DNA of 64,000 nt from Bacillota bacterium (GCA_023435895.1 JAEZLH010000027.1:124001-188000), one strand, 5' to 3'; shown: positions 18,833-27,581, numbered from the stretch's first letter. Notes: generated by a model not told the origin, from the letters alone. Numbers and translations are program-made.

Positions 18833-19098
18833 TATAATGTTATATTTACAGGACTGTTTGCTTCCAGGAAGGTTAGATCATGCCATATAATCAATGAGTG
18901 TTTCATTTTTTACAATCATCATAGATTAACTCCTATATAATATAGTTAATGGAAGTTACATAATTAATATGGAGTAATAAGAGATTGACTAGATGATGAT
19001 ACTATTATTAGGATGAGCTAATAGGAAGAACTTTTTAAACATATAATTTTCATATAATTTATAATACATATAGATTATACCCACTACTCTTTAGAGTG

Positions 19099-19107
19099 TG
19101 TTATAAT
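19099..19107 (+). promoter_or_regulatory. Extended -10 promoter for recX
   Basis: TGTTATAAT is a perfect extended -10 element (TGn plus TATAAT), about 35 nt upstream of recX. No good -35 is seen. A short hairpin, ACTCT/AGAGT at 19086-19097, lies in the spacer. The rest of the preceding gap (18833-19098) is very A/T-rich with nothing else I can name. Confidence 0.5.
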
Positions 19108-19142
19108 CAAATAAGCAAAAGTTGGTACAAGGGGGTACGGAT

Positions 19143-19754
19143 ATGGTTATTACCAGCTTGGTGGAGATAGATAAGAATAAGTATAAAGTATATATTGATC
19201 ATAATTATGCGTTCTTACTTTATCAAAAAGATATTGATGTCTATGGTTTAAAAGAAGAGGAAGAAATATCGGATTATGATTTTAATAAAATTATAGAAGA
19301 TACTGTATTTCGAAGAGCTAAGCAGAAAGCGTTGGCAGTATTGAAATTTAAAGATAGAACCGAGCAGGAATTACGAGGAAAACTATCGGAAACCGGATAT
19401 CCTCCTGAGATAATTGACAGGACAATTAACTATGTGACCGAATACGGTTATCTAAATGACGAACGATTCGTCGGAGCATTTATAAGAGAGAGAAAGAACA
19501 TAAAAAGTAAAATGGTAATTCGTATGCAGCTTGTTCAAAAAGGAGCTGAGAAGGAATTAATTGATCGCATGATGAGATTGGAATATGAAGAATCCGAAGA
19601 TAATCAAGATGCGGAATTAATTGCAATTCAAAAAGCTATAGCAAAGAAGACAAAAAATACCAAGGAATTGAATTTTGAGGAAAAACAAAAGCTATTAGCA
19701 TCACTTTATCACAAAGGGTTTAGTATAGAAAAAATTAAGAGGGAATTGAAATAA
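19143..19754 (+). CDS. recX: Regulatory protein RecX
   Basis: Modulator that limits RecA filament growth. The 203-residue helical protein carries the RecX signature in its middle (AKQKALAVLKFKDRTEQEL, then YVTEYGYLNDERFVGAFI). ATG 19143 has AAGGGGG 7 nt upstream, a better start than TTG 19122. Its position directly after recA supports the call. Confidence 0.88.
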   Translation: MVITSLVEIDKNKYKVYIDHNYAFLLYQKDIDVYGLKEEEEISDYDFNKIIEDTVFRRAKQKALAVLKFKDRTEQELRGKLSETGYPPEIIDRTINYVTEYGYLNDERFVGAFIRERKNIKSKMVIRMQLVQKGAEKELIDRMMRLEYEESEDNQDAELIAIQKAIAKKTKNTKELNFEEKQKLLASLYHKGFSIEKIKRELK

Positions 19755-19799
19755 TTGTCACAAAAATGTTAAAATAAGGCTTAATTGATCAATTTATCC

Positions 19800-19828
19800 T
19801 TGCCTTTTAAATACAAGTATTATACAAT
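19800..19828 (+). promoter_or_regulatory. Candidate promoter for the biotin-dependent carboxylase cluster
   Basis: TTGCCT and TACAAT (5/6) are separated by 17 nt. The leader to the first start codon is about 130 nt and contains imperfect direct repeats around CATGCTT (19867-19895). Confidence 0.45.
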
Positions 19829-19963
19829 TATAATTGGCAGAAATTCTGATTTGCACGTTGGGATTCATGCTTTGTGCATTTGGGAATCATGCTTCATAAA
19901 AATATAGAAGCATATTTCTTCCGGTTTATATATATTGAAATTAAGGAAAATGGAGGGCTGAGA

Positions 19964-21400
19964 ATGGGCAATACGGCACAACTGTCAGCAAGGGAAAGAA
20001 TCGTTTCATTGCTTGACGACAATAGTTTTGTTGAGGTCGGCGCTTTCGTGACAAAAAGAAGTACGGACTTTAATCTTGGACAAAAGGAAGCTCCTGGTGA
20101 CGGTGTAATTACCGGCTATGGTGTGATTGAAGGAAATCTGGTTTATGTCTATAGTCAAGATGCTTCATCTTTGGGCGGATCTGTCGGTGAAATGCACGCA
20201 AAAAAAATTGCACATATTTATGATTTGGCACTTAAAGTAGGGGCACCTGTGGTGGGGTTGATTGATTCGACTGGTCTAAGGTTACAGGAAGCTACCGATG
20301 CTTTGAACGGCTTTGGGGAGATTTACGCGAAGCAAGCAATTGCTTCTGGTATTATCCCGCAAGTAACCGCAATCTTTGGTAATTGTGGCGGTGGCTTAGC
20401 TGTACTAGCATCTTTAAGTGATTTTTCATTTATGGAGAAGAAACAAGCCAGATTATTTGTGAATTCACCGAATGCATTATCAGGCAATTATAAGGACAAG
20501 TTGGACACTGCAAAGGCTGACTATCAAGCAAAGGCTGGTATCGTGGATTGCCTTGGTGAGACAGAAGAGGAAGTTCTTGAAAAAGTGCGGGAGTTGATTG
20601 TAATTCTTCCCTCCAATAGTGAAGATAATGATTCTTATGATGAATGTACGGATGATTTGAATCGTCTGATTCCAGACTTTGATGCATGTATTAATGATTC
20701 TGTGAAAGCGTTGGAAGCAATTTCTGATAATCAATATTTCTATGAAATCAAAACAGAATATGCGAAAGAAATGGTAACCGGTTTTATTCGTTTGAATGGG
20801 GCTACTGTGGGTGCAATCGCAAACCGCCTGGAAGTAACCGATGAAGAAGGCAAGGTTGTTGAGAAATTTGATGGAACCTTGACCACTGCTGGTTGCTACA
20901 AAGCAGAGGACTTTGTGAATTTCTGTGATGCGTTCAATATTCCTGTACTTACACTGACCAATGTCACTGGCTTTAAAGCAACCATGGAAGAAGAAAAATC
21001 CATCGCGATTGCATCGGCTAAGCTTACTTATGCATTTGCAAATGCAACCGTGCCGAAGGTTAATATTATTGTTGGTAAGGCGTTTGGATCTGCTTCTATT
21101 ACCATGAATTCGAAACATATCGGAGCGGATATGGTCTTTGCATTACCGAATACTTTAATCGGAACCATGGAGCCGGATTTAGCGGCACAAATAATTTATG
21201 ACGGTGAAAGCGGAGTGGAACTTAAGGATAAGGCTGCAGAGTATGGAAGTTTACAAGCTAGTGCAGAGTCCGCTGCAAAGAGAGGATATGTGGATAGTAT
21301 CATTGAAGCACAGTCCGTTCGAAAGCATGCCATCTACTCTTTTGAGATGTTATTCACCAAGAGAGAAACCCGCCCTGCTAAAAAGCATGGCACCATATAG
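19964..21400 (+). CDS. mmdA: Acyl-CoA carboxyltransferase subunit (MmdA / transcarboxylase 12S type)
   Basis: Carboxyltransferase of the crotonase-fold acyl-CoA carboxylase family, moving CO2 between an acyl-CoA such as methylmalonyl-CoA and biotin. Two tandem halves are visible, with oxyanion-hole motifs (GGSVGEMHAKK near residue 70; TGFKATMEEEKSIAIASAK in the second half). The frame extends upstream to 19874, but GGAGGG 6 nt before ATG 19964 and the usual MxNTxxxLxxRERI-like N-terminus fix the start (478 residues). Next come an OadG-like subunit, a biotin carrier and a 5S-type transferase. Acyl-CoA specificity cannot be read from the sequence. Confidence 0.85.
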   Translation: MGNTAQLSARERIVSLLDDNSFVEVGAFVTKRSTDFNLGQKEAPGDGVITGYGVIEGNLVYVYSQDASSLGGSVGEMHAKKIAHIYDLALKVGAPVVGLIDSTGLRLQEATDALNGFGEIYAKQAIASGIIPQVTAIFGNCGGGLAVLASLSDFSFMEKKQARLFVNSPNALSGNYKDKLDTAKADYQAKAGIVDCLGETEEEVLEKVRELIVILPSNSEDNDSYDECTDDLNRLIPDFDACINDSVKALEAISDNQYFYEIKTEYAKEMVTGFIRLNGATVGAIANRLEVTDEEGKVVEKFDGTLTTAGCYKAEDFVNFCDAFNIPVLTLTNVTGFKATMEEEKSIAIASAKLTYAFANATVPKVNIIVGKAFGSASITMNSKHIGADMVFALPNTLIGTMEPDLAAQIIYDGESGVELKDKAAEYGSLQASAESAAKRGYVDSIIEAQSVRKHAIYSFEMLFTKRETRPAKKHGTI

Positions 21401-21414
21401 AATGAGGTGAGATA

Positions 21415-21774
21415 ATGGGATTATTTCAAATAGCATTAATCGGTCGACCAGCTATTCTCACCAGTGATTCCTCAAGCGAATTTATAAATATTAATACTTT
21501 GTTTTGGGTGGTTGTCATTTTGGCAGTCCTAATAATCATAGTATTAGCATATTTAATAAGTATAAAATCACAATTAACGAATAGCTCGCCCGTTGAGGTA
21601 AAAAGCATCAGCCCGGTTGACAATGTGATAGCTCAAATTGTAAAAAGCGAAGAAGAAGAGCTTGCGAATAACCTTGAGTTAGTAGCGGTTATTACAGCGG
21701 CAATTCAAGCTTCCATGGGTGATGACGTACCAGCCGGAGGATTTGTAGTCCGTTCCATTCGTAAAGCGAGATAA
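21415..21774 (+). CDS. OadG-like small membrane subunit of a decarboxylase/transcarboxylase
   Basis: 119 residues with one strong transmembrane helix (about 30-48, VVVILAVLIIIVLAYLI), then a polar linker and a C-terminal segment LVAVITAAIQASMG...GGFVVRSIRKAR. The C-terminal motif is shared by OadG/MmdE-type gamma/delta subunits, which anchor the soluble carboxyltransferase to the Na+-pumping membrane subunit. GAGGTGA lies 4 nt upstream. It follows mmdA by 14 nt. Confidence 0.7.
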   Translation: MGLFQIALIGRPAILTSDSSSEFININTLFWVVVILAVLIIIVLAYLISIKSQLTNSSPVEVKSISPVDNVIAQIVKSEEEELANNLELVAVITAAIQASMGDDVPAGGFVVRSIRKAR

Positions 21775-21918
21775 GAAGTTTAATAAAATATATCATGATT
21801 CCTAGGAAGATAGAATCAGTTGAGAAATGGGTAAGCTTAAGTTGAAAGATAGGTTGGAAAACAAAGTTTTCACATTTCACAGGAAGAAATTGAGTTAATG
21901 AACAAGGAGGATTTTAAT

Positions 21919-22326
21919 ATGAAATATTATACAATAACCGTTAATGGAAATACTTATAATGTATCTGTTCAAGAAGGTATCGCAGCTCCTGCACCGGTAT
22001 ATGCAGCACCTGTAGCACCGGTTACTCCTGTGGCTCCCGTAGCGTCTGCACCTGTGGCACCTGTAGCACCGGTTGCTCCGGCTCCGGCACCTTCAGCGGG
22101 AGGTGTGGCAGGCAGTGTAAAAGTGAATGCTCCGATGCCAGGAAAAATTGTTGCTGTAAAGGCTTCTGTTGGTCAAGCAGTGAAAAAAGGTGATGTTATC
22201 CTGATTCTTGAAGCAATGAAGATGGAAAATGAAATTGTATCTCCTCAAGATGGTGTTCTTGCAACAATTGATGTAGTTGCTGGACAATCCGTGGAAGCCG
22301 GTGCGTTATTGGCTACCTTAAACTAA
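21919..22326 (+). CDS. Biotin carboxyl carrier protein subunit
   Basis: Carries CO2 on biotin between the two carboxyltransferases of this cluster. Residues 22-60 are an Ala/Pro/Val-rich flexible linker, followed by a biotinyl domain with the EAMKMENE motif; Lys101 is the biotinylated residue. 135 residues matches transcarboxylase 1.3S and MmdC-type carriers. AAGGAGG sits 8 nt before ATG 21919, so the upstream ATG at 21898 is not the start. Both flanking genes encode its likely partners. Confidence 0.9.
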   Translation: MKYYTITVNGNTYNVSVQEGIAAPAPVYAAPVAPVTPVAPVASAPVAPVAPVAPAPAPSAGGVAGSVKVNAPMPGKIVAVKASVGQAVKKGDVILILEAMKMENEIVSPQDGVLATIDVVAGQSVEAGALLATLN

Positions 22327-22368
22327 TTAATAAAAGTTTAAATTTAATTAAAATTAGGAGGTAGAGTA

Positions 22369-23775
22369 ATGGAGGAAAAAAGACCGGTTAAAATAACCGA
22401 AACCATATTGCGTGATGCGCATCAATCTTTGATAGCTACCAGAATGACTACAGAAGAGATGCTTCCCATTCTGGAAACCATGGACAAAGTAGGTTATCAT
22501 GCTGTAGAATGTTGGGGCGGTGCAACCTTTGATGCATCTTTGCGTTTCTTAAAGGAAGACCCATGGGAAAGACTTAGAAAGATTAGAAAAGGATTTAAGA
22601 ACACAAAGCTTCAGATGCTGTTTCGTGGACAGAATATCCTTGGATACCGTCATTATGCAGATGATGTAGTAGAATATTTTGTTCAAAAATCAATTGCAAA
22701 CGGTATCGACATCATTCGTATCTTCGATGCTTTGAACGATCTTCGCAATCTGGAAAGCGCAGTAAAGGCTACAAATAAGGAAAATGGTCATGCTCAGGTG
22801 GCGATTTCCTATACATTGGGTGATGCCTATACACCGGAATACTATATAAATATGGCAAAGAGAATCGAGGCACTTGGAGCATCTTCCATCTGTATCAAAG
22901 ATATGGCTGGATTATTGGTTCCCTATGAGGCAACCAATCTCATCACTGCATTAAAGTCAGCGGTTAGTATTCCGATTGACCTTCATACCCACTATACCAG
23001 TGGTGTAGGCGGTATGACTTACCTGAAAGCAGTGGAAGCTGGCTGTGATATCATTGATACTGCAATGTCTCCGTTTGCTATGGGAACCAGCCAGCCGGCT
23101 ACCGAGGTTATGGTTGAGACCTTTAAGGGTACGCCCTATGATACAGGCTATGATCAGAACTTGCTTGCTGAAATCGCAGATTATTTCCGTCCTCTACGTG
23201 ATAAGGCATTATCTTCCGGCTTGCTTAATCCGAAGGTGATGGGTGTAGATATTAAGACACTGTTGTATCAGGTACCCGGCGGTATGTTATCTAATCTTGT
23301 ATCCCAATTGAAGGAAGCAAAGCAAGAAGATAAATACTACGAAGTATTAAAAGAAGTTCCAAGAGTTCGTAAGGATTTTGGTGAGCCACCGTTAGTTACA
23401 CCATCCAGTCAGATTGTAGGTACACAGGCAGTATTGAATGTACTTGCAGGGGAGCGTTATAAGATGGTAACGAAGGAGACAAAGGCGATACTTGCCGGTG
23501 AATACGGACAGACCGTAAAGCCATTTGATCCCGAAGTTCAAAAGAAAGTAATTGGAGATAAGCAGCCAATTACCTGTCGTCCGGCTGATTTAATTGAGCC
23601 AGAGCTTCACAAGATTGAAGCAGAAATTGGTGACTGGAAGGAGCAGGATGAAGATGTATTATCCTACGCATTATTCCCTCAGGTAGCAATGGATTTCTTC
23701 AAGTATAGAAGAGCTCAAAGAACTGGTGTGGATGTAACTTTGGCAGATTCAGCAAATAAGGCTTATCCAGTGTAA
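22369..23775 (+). CDS. oadA: Pyruvate/oxaloacetate carboxyltransferase (OadA / transcarboxylase 5S type)
   Basis: TIM-barrel carboxyltransferase exchanging CO2 between biotin and pyruvate/oxaloacetate. The HMGL-like barrel starts ITETILRDAHQSL (metal-binding Asp), and DLHTHYTSG near residue 206 supplies metal-ligand histidines; CIKDMAG holds the catalytic Lys region. At 468 residues it lacks the C-terminal biotinyl domain of full OadA, matching the separate carrier upstream. TAGGAGG lies 8 nt before the ATG. With MmdA it could form a methylmalonyl-CoA:pyruvate transcarboxylase. Confidence 0.88.
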   Translation: MEEKRPVKITETILRDAHQSLIATRMTTEEMLPILETMDKVGYHAVECWGGATFDASLRFLKEDPWERLRKIRKGFKNTKLQMLFRGQNILGYRHYADDVVEYFVQKSIANGIDIIRIFDALNDLRNLESAVKATNKENGHAQVAISYTLGDAYTPEYYINMAKRIEALGASSICIKDMAGLLVPYEATNLITALKSAVSIPIDLHTHYTSGVGGMTYLKAVEAGCDIIDTAMSPFAMGTSQPATEVMVETFKGTPYDTGYDQNLLAEIADYFRPLRDKALSSGLLNPKVMGVDIKTLLYQVPGGMLSNLVSQLKEAKQEDKYYEVLKEVPRVRKDFGEPPLVTPSSQIVGTQAVLNVLAGERYKMVTKETKAILAGEYGQTVKPFDPEVQKKVIGDKQPITCRPADLIEPELHKIEAEIGDWKEQDEDVLSYALFPQVAMDFFKYRRAQRTGVDVTLADSANKAYPV

Positions 23776-23845
23776 GTAGGGATAGAAGGAAGCTGTTATT
23801 ATAACAATAAAATGATACAATTGATATAATTAAGTATAATTAAAG

Positions 23846-23904
23846 ATGTGAAACCTAATTACTGTGAACGCATTTCGCAGATAAATTGGGTTTCGCATTT
23901 TTTA
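23846..23904 (+). terminator. Large terminator after the carboxylase cluster
   Basis: ATGTGAAACCTAATT pairs with AATTGGGTTTCGCAT (15 bp, two G-U pairs); a nested stem CTGTGAA/TTCGCAG sits inside. A run of six T follows. The remainder of the gap to 24099 is A/T-rich without other features. Confidence 0.85.
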
Positions 23905-24099
23905 AATAATTCGGAATTGTCCACAATTGACTACTTGGTTATTATAAAACTATCTTTGTTGAAAACACAATATAACCAGGAGATTAAGGATATTAATGTC
24001 GGTTTTTGCAGAGTGTGTATTTTTGAACAGTACATTAAAATGAATGCTATTAGGGTTAATTGAAATAAAAGTTATGTTTCTACCTATCAAGAAAATTAC

Positions 24100-24128
24100 T
24101 TGACAACCATCTTTAAATCGTATATACT
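24100..24128 (+). promoter_or_regulatory. Strong sigma-A promoter for ylxM-ffh
   Basis: TTGACA, a 17-nt spacer and TATACT (5/6). It sets the start of the SRP/ribosome operon and shows that the upstream TTG at 24100, in frame with ylxM, is a -35 box and not a start codon. Confidence 0.85.
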
Positions 24129-24133
24129 AACAG

Positions 24134-24156
24134 CTGTAAAGAAAAATCCTTTACAG
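24134..24156 (+). promoter_or_regulatory. 5'-leader hairpin next to the ylxM ribosome binding site
   Basis: CTGTAAAG pairs perfectly with CTTTACAG across a 7-nt A-rich loop, at the very 5' end of the predicted transcript. Its 3' arm touches the AGGTGG (24155-24160) that serves ylxM, so it may affect translation or mRNA stability. Confidence 0.5.
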
Positions 24157-24168
24157 GTGGTGAATTTT

Positions 24169-24543
24169 ATGGGGCTAAGTGAAACGCAAATCGAAAAGCT
24201 GGATGAGATTGTTCTACAATCCATTCTTTATGATTTTTATGGTGATTTATTGAGCGATCATAAAAGACAAATATTTGAGGACTATGTATTAAACGACATG
24301 TCACTTAGCGAAATTGCTTCGGAACAGGGGATTAGCCGCCAGGGTGTTTATGATATTGTGAAGCGCTGTACCAATGAGATGAAAGCGTATGAAGAAAAAT
24401 TATCCTTAGTTCGTAAGTTTCAATCAATTAAAGATAAAATCAATACAATGAAAGCGATTGTATCCGATACAACCAATACCGGAGATATCACACAGATCAG
24501 TACCATTACTATATTGGCAGATGATATTTTAAAGGAGTTGTAA
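24169..24543 (+). CDS. ylxM: YlxM-family SRP-associated helix-turn-helix protein
   Basis: 124-residue small acidic protein with a C-terminal sigma-70 region 4-like helix-turn-helix (SLSEIASEQGISRQGVYDIV, about residues 60-79). YlxM of streptococci binds the SRP and stimulates Ffh/FtsY activity (family knowledge). Start ATG 24169 follows AGGTGG by 8 nt and lies downstream of the promoter. The stop codon is 5 nt before ffh, and the ffh ribosome binding site (AAAGGAG) lies inside the end of this gene, implying translational coupling. Confidence 0.88.
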   Translation: MGLSETQIEKLDEIVLQSILYDFYGDLLSDHKRQIFEDYVLNDMSLSEIASEQGISRQGVYDIVKRCTNEMKAYEEKLSLVRKFQSIKDKINTMKAIVSDTTNTGDITQISTITILADDILKEL

Positions 24544-24548
24544 TAAAT

Positions 24549-25892
24549 ATGGCATTTGAGAATTTATCCGATAAACTTCAGAATATATTTAAGAATTTAA
24601 GAGGAAAGGGAAGACTTTCCGAGGCAGATGTAAAAGCTGCATTAAAAGAAGTTAAGATGGCATTATTAGAAGCCGATGTTAACTTTAAGGTAGTAAAAAA
24701 CTTTATTAATACCGTTCAAGAACGTGCGGTTGGTCAGGATGTAATGAACAGTTTGACCCCTGGTCAGATGGTAATTAAGATTGTTAATGAAGAGATGGTC
24801 AAATTACTTGGAGAAAATACAGTGGAGCTGGAGTTAAGACCCTCCAATGAGATTACTGTTCTTATGATGTGTGGTCTTCAAGGTGCAGGTAAGACAACTA
24901 CCGTTGCAAAATTAGCAGGACAATTAAAGTCAAAGGGCAGAAAACCTTTGCTGGTTGCCTGTGATATCTATCGTCCCGCGGCGATTGACCAATTACAAAT
25001 TAATGGTGATAAACAGGGCGTTCCCGTATTCTCAATGGGAGATAAGCATAAGCCTGTGAATATAGCAAAGGCAGCGTTAGAGCATGCAGCAAAGAACAGC
25101 TATAATGTGGTGATTTTAGATACCGCCGGTCGACTTCATATTGATGAAGCGATGATGGAAGAACTTCAAGAAATTAAGCAGAACATCAAAGTGAATCAGA
25201 CAATTCTGGTTGTTGATGCAATGACCGGTCAGGATGCGGTTAATGTATCCGAGATGTTTAATAATAAGTTAACCATTGATGGTGTTATTTTAACAAAGCT
25301 TGATGGTGATACCAGAGGTGGTGCGGCTCTATCTATCAGAGCAGTAACCGGAAGACCTATCTTATATGTAGGTATGGGTGAAAAGCTTTCAGATTTGGAG
25401 CAATTTTATCCGGATCGTATGGCATCACGTATCCTTGGAATGGGGGATATTCTTACATTAATTGATAAAGCACAGGCACAGTTTGATGAGGATAAGGCAA
25501 AAGAATTAGAGAAGAAGATGCGTAAGGCAGAGTTTGACTTTAATGATTTCCTTGATCAGATGCAACAGGTTAAAAAGATGGGTGGTCTTTCTGATTTACT
25601 TGGTATGATTCCCGGCATGGGCAAACAGCTTAAGGATGTGGAAATTGATGAAAATGCACTTTCTTCTACCGAAGCTATTATTTATTCCATGACAAAGAAG
25701 GAACGTTCCCATCCTGAAATCATTAATCCTTCCCGTAAGAAGAGAATTGCAGCAGGTGCTGGTGTTGATATCAGTGAAGTGAATGCATTGATGAAGCAGT
25801 TTGAACAATCCAAGAAAATGATGAAGCAATTTTCCGGCATGATGGGTGGAAAAGGCAAGGGTAATCGATTTAAAATGCCGTTTGGTTTTTAG
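24549..25892 (+). CDS. ffh: Signal recognition particle protein Ffh
   Basis: SRP54 GTPase that binds signal peptides and 4.5S RNA. N-domain 1-90, P-loop GLQGAGKT at 109-116, DTAGRLH, TKLDGDTRGG, then a Met-rich M domain (about 325-447) ending in a Gly/Lys/Met tail that follows the RNA-binding motif (SRKKRIAAGAG). 447 residues is standard. It is the second gene of the ylxM operon and precedes rpsP as in most Firmicutes. Confidence 0.97.
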   Translation: MAFENLSDKLQNIFKNLRGKGRLSEADVKAALKEVKMALLEADVNFKVVKNFINTVQERAVGQDVMNSLTPGQMVIKIVNEEMVKLLGENTVELELRPSNEITVLMMCGLQGAGKTTTVAKLAGQLKSKGRKPLLVACDIYRPAAIDQLQINGDKQGVPVFSMGDKHKPVNIAKAALEHAAKNSYNVVILDTAGRLHIDEAMMEELQEIKQNIKVNQTILVVDAMTGQDAVNVSEMFNNKLTIDGVILTKLDGDTRGGAALSIRAVTGRPILYVGMGEKLSDLEQFYPDRMASRILGMGDILTLIDKAQAQFDEDKAKELEKKMRKAEFDFNDFLDQMQQVKKMGGLSDLLGMIPGMGKQLKDVEIDENALSSTEAIIYSMTKKERSHPEIINPSRKKRIAAGAGVDISEVNALMKQFEQSKKMMKQFSGMMGGKGKGNRFKMPFGF

Positions 25893-25938
25893 TTTGTAAT
25901 TGTTTTGCTGACTAAGGTTGGCATTTACATTATAGATT

Positions 25939-26001
25939 TATATCCTGTCAGGGTAACTTGGTAGGATATAGAATTCGGTTTAATCCTAGAATTAGACCGA
26001 A
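25939..26001 (+). promoter_or_regulatory. Two consecutive hairpins in the rpsP leader
   Basis: Hairpin 1: TATATCCT/AGGATATA (25939-25970). Hairpin 2: TTCGGTTTAAT/ATTAGACCGAA (25974-26001, one G-U). Neither has a T-run, so these look like leader structure rather than terminators. They could mediate ribosomal-protein feedback or processing of the ffh-rpsP mRNA. I cannot match them to a named leader. Confidence 0.45.
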
Positions 26002-26068
26002 GGATCAGTCAACATAGTTTATTCTCAGCACGGACTTATGTTGATATTAATTAAAGGAGGTGAAATAC

Positions 26069-26311
26069 ATGGCAGTTAAGATTAGATTAAAGAGAATGGG
26101 TCAGAAAAAGGCTCCTTTCTATAGAATCGTTGTTTCTGATTCCAGAACACCTAGAGATGGTAGATTCATCGAAGAAATCGGTACTTATGATCCTACACAG
26201 AATCCTAGCGCTTTCAACGTTAACGAAGAAGCAGCTAAGAAGTGGTTATCAAACGGTGCTCAGCCTACCGATACAGTAGGTAAGATTTTTAAGAATGCAG
26301 GCATTCTATAA
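26069..26311 (+). CDS. rpsP: 30S ribosomal protein S16
   Basis: 80-residue basic S16 (MAVKIRLKRMGQKKAPFYRI; GRFIEEIGTYDP). A near-perfect AAAGGAGG is 8 nt before ATG 26069, so the in-frame ATG at 26060 is not used. khpA follows after 41 nt. Confidence 0.97.
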   Translation: MAVKIRLKRMGQKKAPFYRIVVSDSRTPRDGRFIEEIGTYDPTQNPSAFNVNEEAAKKWLSNGAQPTDTVGKIFKNAGIL

Positions 26312-26352
26312 TTAACATCATTGGTGAATATGTTCCTATGGAGGTAGTAGAA

Positions 26353-26583
26353 ATGAAGGAGTTAGTCGAAGTAATCGCTAAATCACTCGTGGATCATCCC
26401 GATGAGGTTGTAGTTACGGAAAAAGAAACCGATAAGGCAATTGTTGTGGAGTTAAAAGTTGCTTCCGATGATATGGGAAAAGTAATCGGCAAACAAGGTC
26501 GAATTGCAAAATCCATACGTACTGTAGTGAAAGCAGCCGCAACAAAGGATGACAAAAAGGTAGTAGTTGAAATTCTGCAATAA
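26353..26583 (+). CDS. khpA: KH-domain RNA-binding protein KhpA
   Basis: 76-residue single type-II KH domain with the GxxG loop in VIGKQGRIAKSIRTVV. Family members bind many RNAs, pair with KhpB (EloR/Jag) and influence cell division and elongation in Gram-positives. GGAGGT sits 9 nt before ATG 26353; the upstream ATG at 26338 overlaps that site. The rpsP-khpA-rimM-trmD order is conserved. Confidence 0.9.
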   Translation: MKELVEVIAKSLVDHPDEVVVTEKETDKAIVVELKVASDDMGKVIGKQGRIAKSIRTVVKAAATKDDKKVVVEILQ

Positions 26584-26918
26584 GCAGCAATTCAATTGCA
26601 GTTTTTCCTGTACTGAATTTAAGGGAGCTGTCTGTTATGTCCATGAAAAGAGTGATAAGAACAAAGCATGGGAGTAGCTGTTTTTGAAACATTAGTTTTA
26701 TAAACAGTTATTCCTTATCTTGTGCGCAAGAAAAGGCTTTGTGCTGTCTCTAGAAGGATATAATAGAACAGCTTCTTTTTGTAAATAATTTTACGTAGAG
26801 AATAATATCATAAGATATTTCATATAGAAGGAGTAACCGCGAAGCACTATTATTTGGAACGTGTAAGCAATAGATATTGTGGTTACCTGTCAATAAAATA
26901 ATCAAAGGATGGATTTAT
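26584..26918. other. 335-bp gap between khpA and rimM
   Basis: Contains a candidate terminator (separate entry), a small TCTTG/CAAGA hairpin near 26719-26732, and otherwise A/T-rich sequence. The break in an otherwise tight operon suggests rimM-trmD is transcribed partly from its own promoter, but I could not fix one. Confidence 0.45.
26743..26780 (+). terminator. Candidate terminator before rimM
   Basis: GCTGTCTCTA pairs with TAGAACAGC (9 bp with one bulged C), followed by TTCTTTTTG. Confidence 0.55.
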
Positions 26919-27425
26919 ATGGATAATTATTTGAGAGTCGGAGTTATTTCTACCACCCATGGAATTAAAGGTGAAGTGAAGGTATTCCCGACAACAGACG
27001 ATCCCAAACGTTTTAATGATTTAAAAAGCATAATTCTTGATACAGGTAAGGAATATATTACGCTGGAGATTGAGAATGTAAAATATTTTAAACAGATGGT
27101 AATTCTTAAGTTCAAGGGAATTAATGATATTAATGATATTGAAAAATACCGTGGTAAGGATCTCTTGATATCCAGAGAAGATGCTGTTCAATTGGAAGAA
27201 GGAGAATATTTCATTTATGATTTAATTGACTCCGACGTAATTACCGACGAAGGCGAGGCATTAGGGACGTTATCTGAAATTATGGCTACCGGTGCAAATG
27301 ATGTCTATGTGGTAAAAACACCGGAAGGAAAAGAAATCTTGATTCCTTCTATTAAAGATTGTATTTTGGATGTGGATGTGGAGAACAAAAAAATTCTGGT
27401 ACATCTTTTGAATGGTATGCGGTAA
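26919..27425 (+). CDS. rimM: Ribosome maturation factor RimM
   Basis: Binds S19 and assists 30S maturation and 16S processing. The N-terminal RimM domain begins LRVGVISTTHGIKGEVKVFP; the C-terminal PRC-barrel ends with GKEILIPSIKDCILDVD, both diagnostic. ATG 26919, behind AAAGGATGG, gives 168 residues, normal length; the upstream open frame to 26877 lacks a site. trmD follows in the conserved order. Confidence 0.94.
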   Translation: MDNYLRVGVISTTHGIKGEVKVFPTTDDPKRFNDLKSIILDTGKEYITLEIENVKYFKQMVILKFKGINDINDIEKYRGKDLLISREDAVQLEEGEYFIYDLIDSDVITDEGEALGTLSEIMATGANDVYVVKTPEGKEILIPSIKDCILDVDVENKKILVHLLNGMR

Positions 27426-27581
27426 TTTGAGCACTTGTTATCGACTAAGTTGCTTGAAATGAACATCATTGTGAGAAAATATTTCTTTGATGCATTGGTG
27501 CTTAACTGAATTACAATACAACGTCCAGTAAGATAAATATTACGAGCTTATTATAATGAGCGTTCAAGAATGGAGTTAGGA

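Noticed and set aside
20480..21118. 212-codon open frame antisense to mmdA
   Set aside because: Mirror of a well-supported gene; Cys/Ile/His-rich translation without domain features.
23848..24063. 71-codon frame after the carboxylase cluster
   Set aside because: Begins inside a strong terminator stem and has no ribosome binding site.
24100..24168. Longer N-terminus of YlxM from TTG 24100
   Set aside because: That TTG is the first base triplet of a -35 box; the transcript starts downstream of it.
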